Positions 1 to 4,694 of a DNA stretch of 5,574 nt are shown here, in pieces (within the stretch, counting starts at the first letter, position 1; each line of letters begins with the position of its first letter). The stretch lies in contig JAGLLG010000042.1 of assembly GCA_023140635.1 (NCBI GenBank), forward strand, positions 1 to 5,574. The letters run 5' to 3'. Below the pieces are notes generated by a model. It was not told the origin of the DNA. It ran no database searches and was given only the letters and a program-made list of their open reading frames with translations. This DNA is from Candidatus Pacearchaeota archaeon. Lineage in GTDB: Archaea; Nanobdellota; Nanobdellia; Pacearchaeales; GW2011-AR1. The position numbers and the translations under genes were made by a program.

Positions 1-18
1 TAATTACCTTAAAGAAGC

Positions 19-62
19 GGTGTCCACGACAAAACATCCAAAACTTTCCAACAGCGGACACC
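19..62. repeat. Short inverted repeat GGTGTCC / GGACACC
   Basis: GGTGTCC at 19-25 is the exact reverse complement of GGACACC at 56-62, with 30 bases between. It could be the stem of a terminator for a gene left of the window, or an operator, but no T-run follows and the loop is long. A 7-bp match at this spacing could also arise by chance. Confidence 0.25.
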
Positions 63-68
63 CAATCC

Positions 69-98
69 TTGTAGTAGTTACATTGTATTAACTAAAAT
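69..98 (+). promoter_or_regulatory. Weak sigma70-like promoter ahead of the 69-aa gene and serA
   Basis: TTGTAG at 69-74 and TAAAAT at 93-98 are separated by 18 bases and resemble -35 and -10 boxes. It is the best candidate I see in the 220 bases before the first gene and could drive the 69-aa ORF together with serA. In DNA this AT-rich such pairs are common, so this is a guess from pattern only. Confidence 0.25.
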
Positions 99-220
99 CG
101 GAAGAATTATTCTAGCTTACCTGTGTTTTGTGCTTATCCGTCGTTTATGGAGGGAATTTATCAAAAGATATAAAATTCAAAAACGTAAGAAATATACCCA
201 ATAAAAAGAAGGAGGTTCAG

Positions 221-430
221 ATGAAAGATAAATTCCAGACTATCAGTTGGTATAAAGAGGAAAATGAAGAAAAAGAAAAAATGTATAGAGATAAGTCACC
301 TGCAATCCCAATAAGGACAGTCATTCAAGGTAATAAAAAGGAGGTCCTAGGGAAATTCAAGAAGATAAAAAAAGATCATTTAAAGAATAATAAGGAGGGG
401 AAGATAATCTTAGTAAAAAGAATTGCGTAA
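221..430 (+). CDS. Small basic protein of unknown function (69 aa)
   Basis: I do not recognise this protein. The ATG at 221 is chosen because GGAGG (211-215) sits five bases upstream; the frame stays open further upstream, but only through a TTG at 128 with no good ribosome site. The product is rich in Lys and Glu with no signal peptide or membrane segment. Its N-terminal third is charged (KEENEEKEK), the middle has a short hydrophobic stretch (PAIPIRTVIQG) and the C-terminus is strongly basic (GKFKKIKKDHLKNNKEGK). It ends 35 bases before serA and so is probably co-transcribed with it. Two further SD-like runs lie inside the gene (GGAGG at 340-344, AAGGAGGGG at 392-400), probably a by-product of Lys/Glu/Gly codons. 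It is likely a real but orphan gene. Confidence 0.6.
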   Translation: MKDKFQTISWYKEENEEKEKMYRDKSPAIPIRTVIQGNKKEVLGKFKKIKKDHLKNNKEGKIILVKRIA

Positions 431-465
431 AATGTAAAAGCAACCTAAAAATAAAGGAGGTAAAA

Positions 466-1641
466 GTGTACCAGATACGAACACTAAATCCCATCTCGTT
501 CAAAGGTTTAGGAATTTTCCCATCGCGTTACTATAAAATCGGAGCCGAATTCCCCCACCCCGACGCGATAATACTTCGCAGTTACAATATGTATAGTATG
601 CTTCTGCCAGAATCTTTGTTAGCAATCGGAAGAGCTGGAATCGGTGTGAATAACATCCCGGTAAAAAAGTGTTCAGAAAAAGGAATCGTTGTTTTCAACA
701 CTCCAGGAGCGAACGCGAACGCAGTTAAAGAACTGACACTCACCGGATTGTTTTTGGCTTCGCGTGACATAGCTAAAGGAATTTCTTTTGTGGAATCTCT
801 TAAAGGAGAAAGTGAAATCTCCAGTCTAGTTGAATCAAATAAAAAACATTATGCAGGTGTTGAAATTGCAGGAAAAACTCTTGGCATAGTTGGACTTGGA
901 GAAATAGGAATCGCCGTAGCCAACAGTGCCTTAGATCTTGGAATGGATGTTATTGGATACGATCCATTCATATCAGTTAAATCTGCCTGGAGATTATCAC
1001 GAAAAGCACAGCGTGCAGATAGCCTCGACGAATTAATAATGAAAGCCGATTATATCTCGCTGCACTTTCCATTGACAGACGAAACTAGAAATATAATCAA
1101 CGCAGAAAAATTCAACCGCATGAAAAAAGGCGTTCGCATTTTGAATTTTTCGCGAGGAGAAATTGTAAACGACGACGATTTAATGACTGCTATAGAAAAA
1201 GGGATAGTAACACGATATGTAACAGACTTTCCCAACAGTGAATTAATCAGGATGGATAAAGTTATTGCAATTCCCCATCTAGGAGCATCAACACAAGAAG
1301 CCGAAGATAATTGTGCTATGATGGTTTCCGAACAGATATATGATTTTATTGAAAACGGAAACATAAAGAATTCGGTAAATTTTCCAGATTGTAGATTGGA
1401 ACAAAATTCTGATTTCCGTTTAGTAATCATGAATAGAAACGTCCCAAATATATTAGGGCAGGTTTCTACGATTCTTGCAAGGGCAAATGTCAATATTTGC
1501 GATATGTTAAACAAGAGCAAAGAAGACTACGCTTACACTATCATCGATGTATCAAATTCTTTAACTGAGAAAGTTATAGGATCAATTCGCAATATCGAAG
1601 GAGTTTTGAAAGTTAGAGATATTTCTTGGAAGAAAAAATAA
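466..1641 (+). CDS. serA: D-3-phosphoglycerate dehydrogenase, compact ACT-domain type (391 aa)
   Basis: This enzyme oxidises 3-phospho-D-glycerate to 3-phosphohydroxypyruvate with NAD+, the first step of serine synthesis in the cytosol. The start is GTG, set by AAAGGAGG (453-460) five bases upstream. The catalytic domain is split: residues about 1-90 hold the substrate-side segment (IGRAGIGVNNIP at 54-65; FNTPGANANAVKEL at 77-90). The Rossmann fold carries GLGEIG at 143-148 and D166 in GYDPF, the likely NAD-ribose acidic residue. R230 (NFSRGEIV), probably E259 (FPNSEL) and H271 (PHLGAST) form the expected Arg-Glu-His catalytic set. A C-terminal ACT domain spans about 317-386 (NVPNILGQVSTILARANVNI), the usual serine-sensing module. 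The length of 391 is normal for the short class, which lacks the intervening domain of longer SerA forms. No serC or serB is in view. Family assignment is firm; feedback inhibition by serine is inferred from the family. Confidence 0.97.
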   Translation: MYQIRTLNPISFKGLGIFPSRYYKIGAEFPHPDAIILRSYNMYSMLLPESLLAIGRAGIGVNNIPVKKCSEKGIVVFNTPGANANAVKELTLTGLFLASRDIAKGISFVESLKGESEISSLVESNKKHYAGVEIAGKTLGIVGLGEIGIAVANSALDLGMDVIGYDPFISVKSAWRLSRKAQRADSLDELIMKADYISLHFPLTDETRNIINAEKFNRMKKGVRILNFSRGEIVNDDDLMTAIEKGIVTRYVTDFPNSELIRMDKVIAIPHLGASTQEAEDNCAMMVSEQIYDFIENGNIKNSVNFPDCRLEQNSDFRLVIMNRNVPNILGQVSTILARANVNICDMLNKSKEDYAYTIIDVSNSLTEKVIGSIRNIEGVLKVRDISWKKK

Positions 1642-1675
1642 TAAGAATTTTCAATCAATCTACACGGGAGGAATA

Positions 1676-1927
1676 ATGGATAACAAGAACAAATCATCGT
1701 CAGGAAGTATAGATCGGCTCCTTGAGGGGTTCAAAGAACAGGAAGCAAATGAAATAAGACGTCAGATCCATAAATATATAATAAAAAATAAGGGTCTACC
1801 AAGTTCACTTAAAGAACTGGTTACTCTTCAAAACTTTCCAAAGGACCTTAAAAAAATTCTTTTAGAAAAAGACAAGTCTGGTTTTTTGGGAAGGAAAGGC
1901 TTTTCTTTAAAGGTATTGGAAGACTAA
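1676..1927 (+). CDS. Small hypothetical protein (83 aa)
   Basis: I do not recognise this protein. The ATG at 1676 follows GGGAGGA (1666-1672), a good ribosome site, 34 bases after the serA stop, so co-transcription with serA is likely. The product is soluble and basic with no signal peptide. Residues 1-12 are polar and probably disordered (NKNKSSSGS). An amphipathic helix of about 12-40 follows, then GLPSSLKELV and a second helical stretch, then KSGFLGRKGFSLKVLED. The middle (hydrophobic helix end, GLPSSLKELV, then a D/G turn) is loosely like the C-terminal part of pseudopilins, where G-x-P-x-S-L-x-x-L precedes a DP-G loop, but the N-terminal pilin helix is missing and the likeness may be chance. 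Confidence 0.7.
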   Translation: MDNKNKSSSGSIDRLLEGFKEQEANEIRRQIHKYIIKNKGLPSSLKELVTLQNFPKDLKKILLEKDKSGFLGRKGFSLKVLED

Positions 1928-1934
1928 AAAGAGA

Positions 1935-1962
1935 TTGTCAAACTAATACTTAAACATAAGAT
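1935..1962 (+). promoter_or_regulatory. Possible sigma70 promoter ahead of the 58-aa gene
   Basis: TTGTCA (1935-1940; five of six bases match TTGACA) and TAAGAT (1957-1962; four of six match TATAAT) are 16 bases apart, in the 72-base gap after the 83-aa gene. Placement and spacing suit a start of transcription for the run of small genes from 2012. Base-composition chance remains a real alternative. Confidence 0.3.
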
Positions 1963-2011
1963 GATTTTTAGATTAAATTATTAAAAAAGAGAAAAAGTAA
2001 TGGAGAATAAG

Positions 2012-2188
2012 ATGAGTAAGAGACGGGATAGAGAAAGACAAAGAAGTCAAGAAGAGTATGATAGAAATAAAAGAAGAGCTTTATGGAACCCTTTTATAAA
2101 TGTGGATACTGAACACAGGAGATTCAGACCTGTTAGACACTATCCCGAATGGCGAGGGGATGATAGTTGGAGTGATGTTGGAGTTTAA
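2012..2188 (+). CDS. Arg-rich small protein of unknown function (58 aa)
   Basis: I do not recognise this protein. The frame opens at an ATG at 2000, but the ATG at 2012 is preferred because GGAG (2002-2005) lies six bases upstream of it; the earlier one would add only MENK. The N-terminal half is a highly charged helix-like stretch rich in Arg, Asp and Glu (RRDRERQRSQEEYDRNKRR). The C-terminal half is different, rich in Trp, Pro and Arg (ALWNPFI; FRPVRHYPEWRGDDSW). There is no signal peptide or membrane segment. The basic N-terminus could bind nucleic acid or acidic lipid, but nothing in the sequence proves it. The gene sits 41 bases before the secreted 74-aa gene on the same strand. Confidence 0.55.
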   Translation: MSKRRDRERQRSQEEYDRNKRRALWNPFINVDTEHRRFRPVRHYPEWRGDDSWSDVGV

Positions 2189-2229
2189 TAAAGAAAGCAA
2201 ATTAAATCATATTCGAGAAAGGGGGAAAA

Positions 2230-2454
2230 ATGAAGAAAAAAAGAGGAAGAAAAAGAAAACTAAATTTCACAAGTATTGCTTTAATATTGTTTACCGTATT
2301 CGTTGTCATTGTTGCCGACAACGTAGTGGAAGCAGCTCAACACAGCACTATACTAACGAGAATAGCAACTAATCTATGCATTGATGGCCTTTGGTATCAT
2401 GCATGTAACTTATGCTCTAACGTGTGGTCCGGGATATGTAACTTTTTTAGCTAA
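2230..2454 (+). CDS. Small exported or membrane-anchored Cys-containing peptide (74 aa)
   Basis: I do not recognise this protein. The ATG at 2230 follows GGGGG (2221-2225). The N-terminus is a strong export signal: a very basic n-region (KKKRGRKRK, residues 2-10), a hydrophobic core at about 13-29 (SIALILFTVFVVIVA) and a possible signal peptidase I site after VEA (residue 35). If cleaved, a mature peptide of about 39 residues remains, with four Cys at 50, 59, 62 and 70 (spacing C-x8-C-x2-C-x7-C) plus Trp 55 and 66. Four Cys could form two disulfides in the periplasm or outside the cell, or bind a metal. If uncleaved it would be a single-span inner-membrane protein. Bacteriocin, toxin and structural roles are all possible; none is demonstrated, and no maturation or transport gene is adjacent. 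Confidence 0.65.
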   Translation: MKKKRGRKRKLNFTSIALILFTVFVVIVADNVVEAAQHSTILTRIATNLCIDGLWYHACNLCSNVWSGICNFFS

Positions 2455-2460
2455 ACACCG

Positions 2461-2518
2461 AAAGGAGGATTATCACATAAAGAATTCGGATATCGAGCCA
2501 TTTAATATTAATCTCTAA
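2461..2518 (+). promoter_or_regulatory. Strong SD with no standard start codon; ATA-started 13-codon frame
   Basis: AAAGGAGG at 2461-2468 is a near-ideal ribosome site, but no ATG, GTG or TTG follows at usable distance. Eight bases on, ATA (2477) opens a frame of 13 codons (xKNSDIEPFNINL) ending in TAA at 2516-2518, shortly before the 120-aa gene. It may be the remnant of a gene whose start mutated, a leader peptide with a non-standard start, or an accidental purine run. Confidence 0.3.
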
Positions 2519-2531
2519 CGGGGAGAGTGAA

Positions 2532-2894
2532 ATGGATTATAATGAAGAGTGCATGGTGGTAGACGAGCAAGAAGATGTAGAATTAGAAGTAGTTTCTCCT
2601 AAAAGCAGATGCCAAAGAAGGGAGATAACTGAATTAAAAAAGAGTAAACAAATTGAGTCTAACAAGATAAAGCAAAAAAGAATTACTAATTACATAAAAA
2701 AAATAAAAAAAATAAAAAAAAACAAGAGAATCAAAGATTTAGAAAGGGGGATAAAAAAAGATAAAAACGGTTTGAAAAAAGAATTAATAATTGCAGAAAG
2801 GAGAAATATTAGGAGAGAAAAGATGCGTCTAAGAAATAACAAGAAAATCAAAGTGTTGGAAGGGAGGATAGAAATTTTGAATAGAGAGAAATAA
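2532..2894 (+). CDS. Lysine-rich coiled-coil protein of unknown function (120 aa)
   Basis: I do not recognise this protein. The ATG at 2532 follows GGGAGAG (2521-2527). The product has two parts. Residues 1-24 are acidic (VVDEQEDVELEVV). From about 28 to the end it is extremely basic and should be one long helix or coiled coil. An exact (IKK)3 repeat lies at 55-63, and a diverged internal repeat is visible: NKRIKDLERGI (64-74) against NKKIKVLEGRI (103-113). There is no signal peptide or membrane segment; the two Cys are at 7 and 27. The Lys/Arg-rich helix could bind nucleic acid or the membrane surface, as many low-complexity basic proteins do, but this is inference. Base composition is very AT-rich (13 G+C in the 60 bases 2641-2700), well below serA and the barrel gene. 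Composition-driven similarity would make homology searches unreliable. Confidence 0.6.
   Translation: MDYNEECMVVDEQEDVELEVVSPKSRCQRREITELKKSKQIESNKIKQKRITNYIKKIKKIKKNKRIKDLERGIKKDKNGLKKELIIAERRNIRREKMRLRNNKKIKVLEGRIEILNREK
2694..2720 (+). repeat. Three perfect tandem copies of ATAAAAAAA
   Basis: The nine-base unit ATAAAAAAA is repeated exactly three times and encodes (Ile-Lys-Lys)3 within the 120-aa basic protein; the last A-run continues to nine A. Gain or loss of a unit would keep the frame, but slippage within a single A-run would not. Such runs are also known sites of polymerase slippage during transcription. Confidence 0.85.
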
Positions 2895-2902
2895 AATTAA
2901 TT

Positions 2903-3025
2903 ATGGACATAGTAAAACTAGGTCTAAAAGGAGGTGAGAATTATAGGGATTATTTTGCATCACAAGTTAGGAAATACAAATTAAACATTTTAAATTGGAA
3001 AATAAACGAAAGGATAAGAAAATGA
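2903..3025 (+). CDS. Possible 40-aa ORF overlapping the barrel gene start (ATGA)
   Basis: From ATG 2903 an open frame encodes 40 residues (begins MDIVKLGLKGGENYRDYF, ends NWKINERIRK). Its TGA (3023-3025) overlaps the ATG (3022) of the outer-membrane protein as ATGA, the classic arrangement of coupled genes. Against it: no good SD precedes 2903 (only AGAGAG about 14 bases away), and a perfect SD lies inside it at 2926-2937 in a position useless to this frame. The composition looks protein-like but 40 codons is short enough to occur by chance. It could be a coupling leader for the barrel gene. Confidence 0.3.
   Translation: MDIVKLGLKGGENYRDYFASQVRKYKLNILNWKINERIRK
2926..2937 (+). promoter_or_regulatory. 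Near-perfect extended Shine-Dalgarno without a standard start
   Basis: AAAAGGAGGTGA is the longest match in the window to the complement of the 16S rRNA 3' end (AAAGGAGGTGA, 11 bases). The next gene start is 85 bases away, and no ATG or GTG lies at workable distance; a TTG at 2955 is too far. ATT at 2940 is correctly spaced and opens 14 codons ending at 2984. It may mark a lost gene start, a leader peptide or a ribosome standby site for the barrel mRNA. Confidence 0.45.
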
Positions 3026-3864
3026 AGAAACTATTTTTGTTAACTATGATTCTAATAGCAATCGCGATGTGTTTGCCCGCAACGGTTCGTGCAATGAGTA
3101 TAAACGGAATAGACACAGTTGGTCAGGGAAATTGGGGTATCGGCGGGATTCTGGACATCGTTTCCGGTCGGGATGAAGAGTATACCGGAGGAATCAAAAC
3201 CTATGAGGGCGAAACTCTCGAAATGGATTCGGATGTTGATGTCAATCGCCAGATGGTAAAGCTCGTCTATGGTTTATTCGACGGTTGGGATATTTACGGA
3301 ATGTTCGGAACTTCAAAGTTCAACGCAAACATCAACTGGACAGACACCGTATCCGGCGAGGACTACTATGGCAACCCCTATAGCGAATCTTTTACCGGGA
3401 ACTTCGAAATGAATGGAGATTCCGGCACTGTTTACGGCTTAGGTATAAAGGGAAAAACAGAAACGGAAAGCGGTTGGATTTTCGGTGGAGATGCCCAGTA
3501 TCTCAAACAGAAAAACGACTATAGCGGAAAATTCAAGGTAACTGATGAGTTCTATCCTTACGAGGAACGAATCAGTGGAGATGCAGACTTCAGCGAATGG
3601 CATATTGCCTTGCTTGCCGGCAAAAGAATGGGATCTCTTGTGCCTTACGGTGGAATAAAATATTCCAATGTAAAAACAATCATCAACTTGAATTGGAATG
3701 AATATCCTGAGGATGATTCAGAGACTTGCAACTTCGGATCAAAAAAGAACGTTGGCGCGGTTATAGGTACAGATTGGAACATAAACGATTCATGGAATCT
3801 GAATCTTGAAGGTAGATTCATCGATGAAACGGCAATAAGTATTGCTGCTAATTGGAAGTTCTAA
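3022..3864 (+). CDS. Outer-membrane beta-barrel protein (280 aa)
   Basis: The product is exported and probably inserted in the outer membrane. The ATG at 3022 is chosen over an in-frame TTG at 2995 because AAAGGA precedes it (about 3009-3014) and it begins directly with a signal peptide: MKK, a hydrophobic core at about 4-18, and a likely cleavage site after VRA (residue 24). The mature part (about 256 aa) is rich in Gly, Asn, Asp, Trp and Tyr with alternating polar and hydrophobic residues, as in amphipathic strands (DGWDIYGMFGTSKFNANINW; WHIALLAGKRMGSLVPYGG). It ends in ISIAANWKF, a C-terminal aromatic strand of the kind recognised by the Bam machinery. The size fits a barrel of roughly 8-12 strands, perhaps a small porin or adhesin-like protein; no specific family or substrate is evident. 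G+C is clearly higher than in the small ORFs around it (26 of 60 bases at 3181-3240), so it looks like an established gene. Confidence 0.85.
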   Translation: MKKLFLLTMILIAIAMCLPATVRAMSINGIDTVGQGNWGIGGILDIVSGRDEEYTGGIKTYEGETLEMDSDVDVNRQMVKLVYGLFDGWDIYGMFGTSKFNANINWTDTVSGEDYYGNPYSESFTGNFEMNGDSGTVYGLGIKGKTETESGWIFGGDAQYLKQKNDYSGKFKVTDEFYPYEERISGDADFSEWHIALLAGKRMGSLVPYGGIKYSNVKTIINLNWNEYPEDDSETCNFGSKKNVGAVIGTDWNINDSWNLNLEGRFIDETAISIAANWKF

Positions 3865-3879
3865 CACTGTTCCGGATCG

Positions 3880-3927
3880 GCGATGGAGGCTCTTAACATT
3901 TCTTATTAGCTTAAGGGCCTCCGTTGC
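3880..3927 (+). terminator. 17-bp stem-loop after the barrel gene
   Basis: Bases 3880-3896 (GCGATGGAGGCTCTTAA) pair with 3911-3927 (TTAAGGGCCTCCGTTGC) over 17 positions, with three G-U wobbles and no mismatch, around a 14-base loop. It begins 15 bases after the barrel stop, as expected of a terminator. The T-rich stretch (about 3940-3947) is about 13 bases past the stem rather than adjacent, so it may instead be an mRNA 3'-end stabilising structure or a Rho-assisted end. Confidence 0.65.
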
Positions 3928-3970
3928 ACCTACTATTAATTATTTTTAATACTAAAAAAAAGGAGGGAGG

Positions 3971-4162
3971 ATGAAGAAAAAAGTTAATACTAAAAAAATG
4001 TCAGAAGAAACAGGTCTCTCCTTCGAGAAAATCAGAAGAGCCCTCAACCCATTCGGCATGTTTTCTATTAAAGAAAAAACGTCCAAGACAAAAACCATGA
4101 AAGAACTCAGGGCAATCCTTAGGGCGGCTTCAAAGAATTCCGATATCCAAATAGAATCCTAG
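3971..4162 (+). CDS. Small basic protein with KTKT-KEL module (63 aa)
   Basis: I do not recognise this protein. The ATG at 3971 has a strong SD (AAAAAGGAGGGAGG just upstream). Residues 7-27 (TKKMSEETGLSFEKIRRALNP) are loosely shaped like a helix-turn-helix of a small DNA-binding protein, but I would not call a family from this. Residues 33-56 form a second element (IKEKTSKTKTMKELRAILRA) that recurs in the reading frame just downstream, where REKINKTKTDKELQAVCRA is seen. The stop is TAG, the only amber stop among the genes here, and the same frame stays open for 48 more codons. There is no signal peptide. It is either the first of two tandem related genes or the front of one interrupted gene. 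Confidence 0.65.
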   Translation: MKKKVNTKKMSEETGLSFEKIRRALNPFGMFSIKEKTSKTKTMKELRAILRAASKNSDIQIES

Positions 4163-4168
4163 AGGGAA

Positions 4169-4309
4169 TTGGGGGTAGTAATTTTTAGAGAAAAAATTAA
4201 CAAAACAAAAACTGACAAGGAACTCCAAGCAGTTTGCCGTGCCAACATCCATAATCCACACGTCGGGAGGGAGGCAATAAGAAGACTCTCCAAGTTCTAT
4301 GAAGAATAA
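4169..4309 (+). CDS. Second KTKT-KEL module, non-ATG start (42-46 aa)
   Basis: This frame is in register with the preceding 63-aa gene, separated from it by one TAG. It encodes a related segment: REKINKTKTDKELQAVCRAN against KEKTSKTKTMKELRAILRAA, then NPHVGREAIRRLSKFYEE, an amphipathic helix. The similarity shows the frame is or was coding. The start is uncertain. A TTG at 4169 would give 46 aa but has its purines too close. ATT at 4181 is spaced five bases from GGGGG (4171-4175) and aligns with an internal ATG-TTT of the first gene, giving 42 aa. ATT is a very rare start codon. Alternatives are a single gene of about 112 codons with amber read-through or mutation, or a pseudogene made by tandem duplication. 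The helix pair loosely recalls HEAT-like repeats, a weak comparison. Confidence 0.5.
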   Translation: MGVVIFREKINKTKTDKELQAVCRANIHNPHVGREAIRRLSKFYEE

Positions 4310-4354
4310 TCTTACTGTATTAACAATTACTAATTAAAATAAAAGGGGCGTACA

Positions 4355-4495
4355 ATGAAAAAACTAATTTCAATTTTCGTAGTAATTTTCGTAGCTTTTT
4401 GTGTAACCGGAAACTCTCACGCGTGTAACAATAACAAGGGAAATTCCGTCGTTGTCGAGGGTGGAAACGCGAACTCCAAGGCTCAACAAAATTAA
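4355..4495 (+). CDS. Small exported peptide or lipoprotein-like protein (46 aa)
   Basis: ATG 4355 follows AAAAGGGG (4341-4348). The product begins with a clear signal sequence: MKK, a hydrophobic core at about 4-17 (LISIFVVIFVAF) and NSHA at 20-23 just before Cys24. SHA-C fits signal peptidase I better than a lipobox, because position -3 is Ser rather than Leu, though a lipoprotein is not excluded. The remaining 23 residues are Asn/Gly-rich (CNNNKGN; EGGNANSKAQQN) and probably disordered. It stops at TAA 4493-4495 just where a coiled-coil frame in the +1 register becomes protein-like. Removing one A from the run at 4488-4491 would fuse the two into a signal peptide plus coiled coil of about 103 aa, reminiscent in layout of small envelope coiled-coil proteins. 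So it may be the front half of a frameshifted gene. Confidence 0.5.
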   Translation: MKKLISIFVVIFVAFCVTGNSHACNNNKGNSVVVEGGNANSKAQQN

Positions 4496-4670
4496 TGATT
4501 TGAAAAGTCAAATCCTCGAAGCTGAATTTGATTTGGAAGACACTAAGAAAGAATCGGAAAGAACTCGACTAGCTAAGAAAATCGTCGCGAAAAAGAAGTC
4601 CTTGAGAAGAGAAGAAAGACGTTTCGAATTGTACAACGAACAAAGCGAAAGAGTCACAGACATAAGATAA
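4452..4670 (+). CDS. Charged coiled-coil frame, start unclear (up to 72 aa)
   Basis: From about residue 16 this frame is clearly coiled-coil-like with heptad-style hydrophobics and dense charges (INDLKSQILEAEFDLEDTKK; LRREERRFELYNEQSERV). The start is doubtful: TTG 4452 has AAGGGA (4436-4441) ten bases upstream but overlaps the exported 46-aa gene by 44 bases; GTG 4461 has a purine run directly touching it; TTG 4500 lies four bases after the previous stop without an SD. The first 15 residues (SRVETRTPRLN) look like an out-of-frame shadow of the 46-aa gene. The coiled coil is therefore best explained as the C-terminal part of that gene after a +1 shift, or as a translationally coupled partner. 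No function is recognisable. Confidence 0.45.
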   Translation: MSRVETRTPRLNKINDLKSQILEAEFDLEDTKKESERTRLAKKIVAKKKSLRREERRFELYNEQSERVTDIR

Positions 4671-4694
4671 ACACCCACCCTAAACGAACTTATT

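Noticed and set aside
128..220. N-terminal extension of the first gene from TTG 128
   Set aside because: ATG 221 has GGAGG at five bases; the TTG has no ribosome site and the extension adds unremarkable sequence.
334..400. Two SD-like runs inside the 69-aa gene, suggesting internal starts
   Set aside because: No start codon in any frame follows at useful distance with an open frame of note; Lys/Glu/Gly codons produce these purine runs.
1050..1520. 156-codon open frame on the minus strand
   Set aside because: It lies wholly inside serA, whose catalytic motifs are intact on the plus strand; the antisense frame has no ribosome site and no recognisable protein features.
38..1841. Shared 13-mer CAAAACTTTCCAA at about 38-50 and 1828-1841
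   Set aside because: It is a single short match in AT-rich DNA with unrelated flanks, one copy inside a coding gene; chance is sufficient.
2100..2372. 90-codon plus-strand frame overlapping the 58-aa and 74-aa genes
   Set aside because: It overlaps two better-supported genes with their own SDs, has no SD itself and gives a low-complexity KKRKKKK stretch from the n-region codons of the 74-aa gene.
2995..3021. N-terminal extension of the barrel protein from TTG 2995
   Set aside because: It would put nine charged residues before a normal MKK signal peptide; ATG 3022 has its own AAAGGA.
4312..4340. Possible promoter TTACTG / TAAAAT before the 46-aa gene
   Set aside because: The spacing is 17, but the -35 box matches consensus at only two positions.
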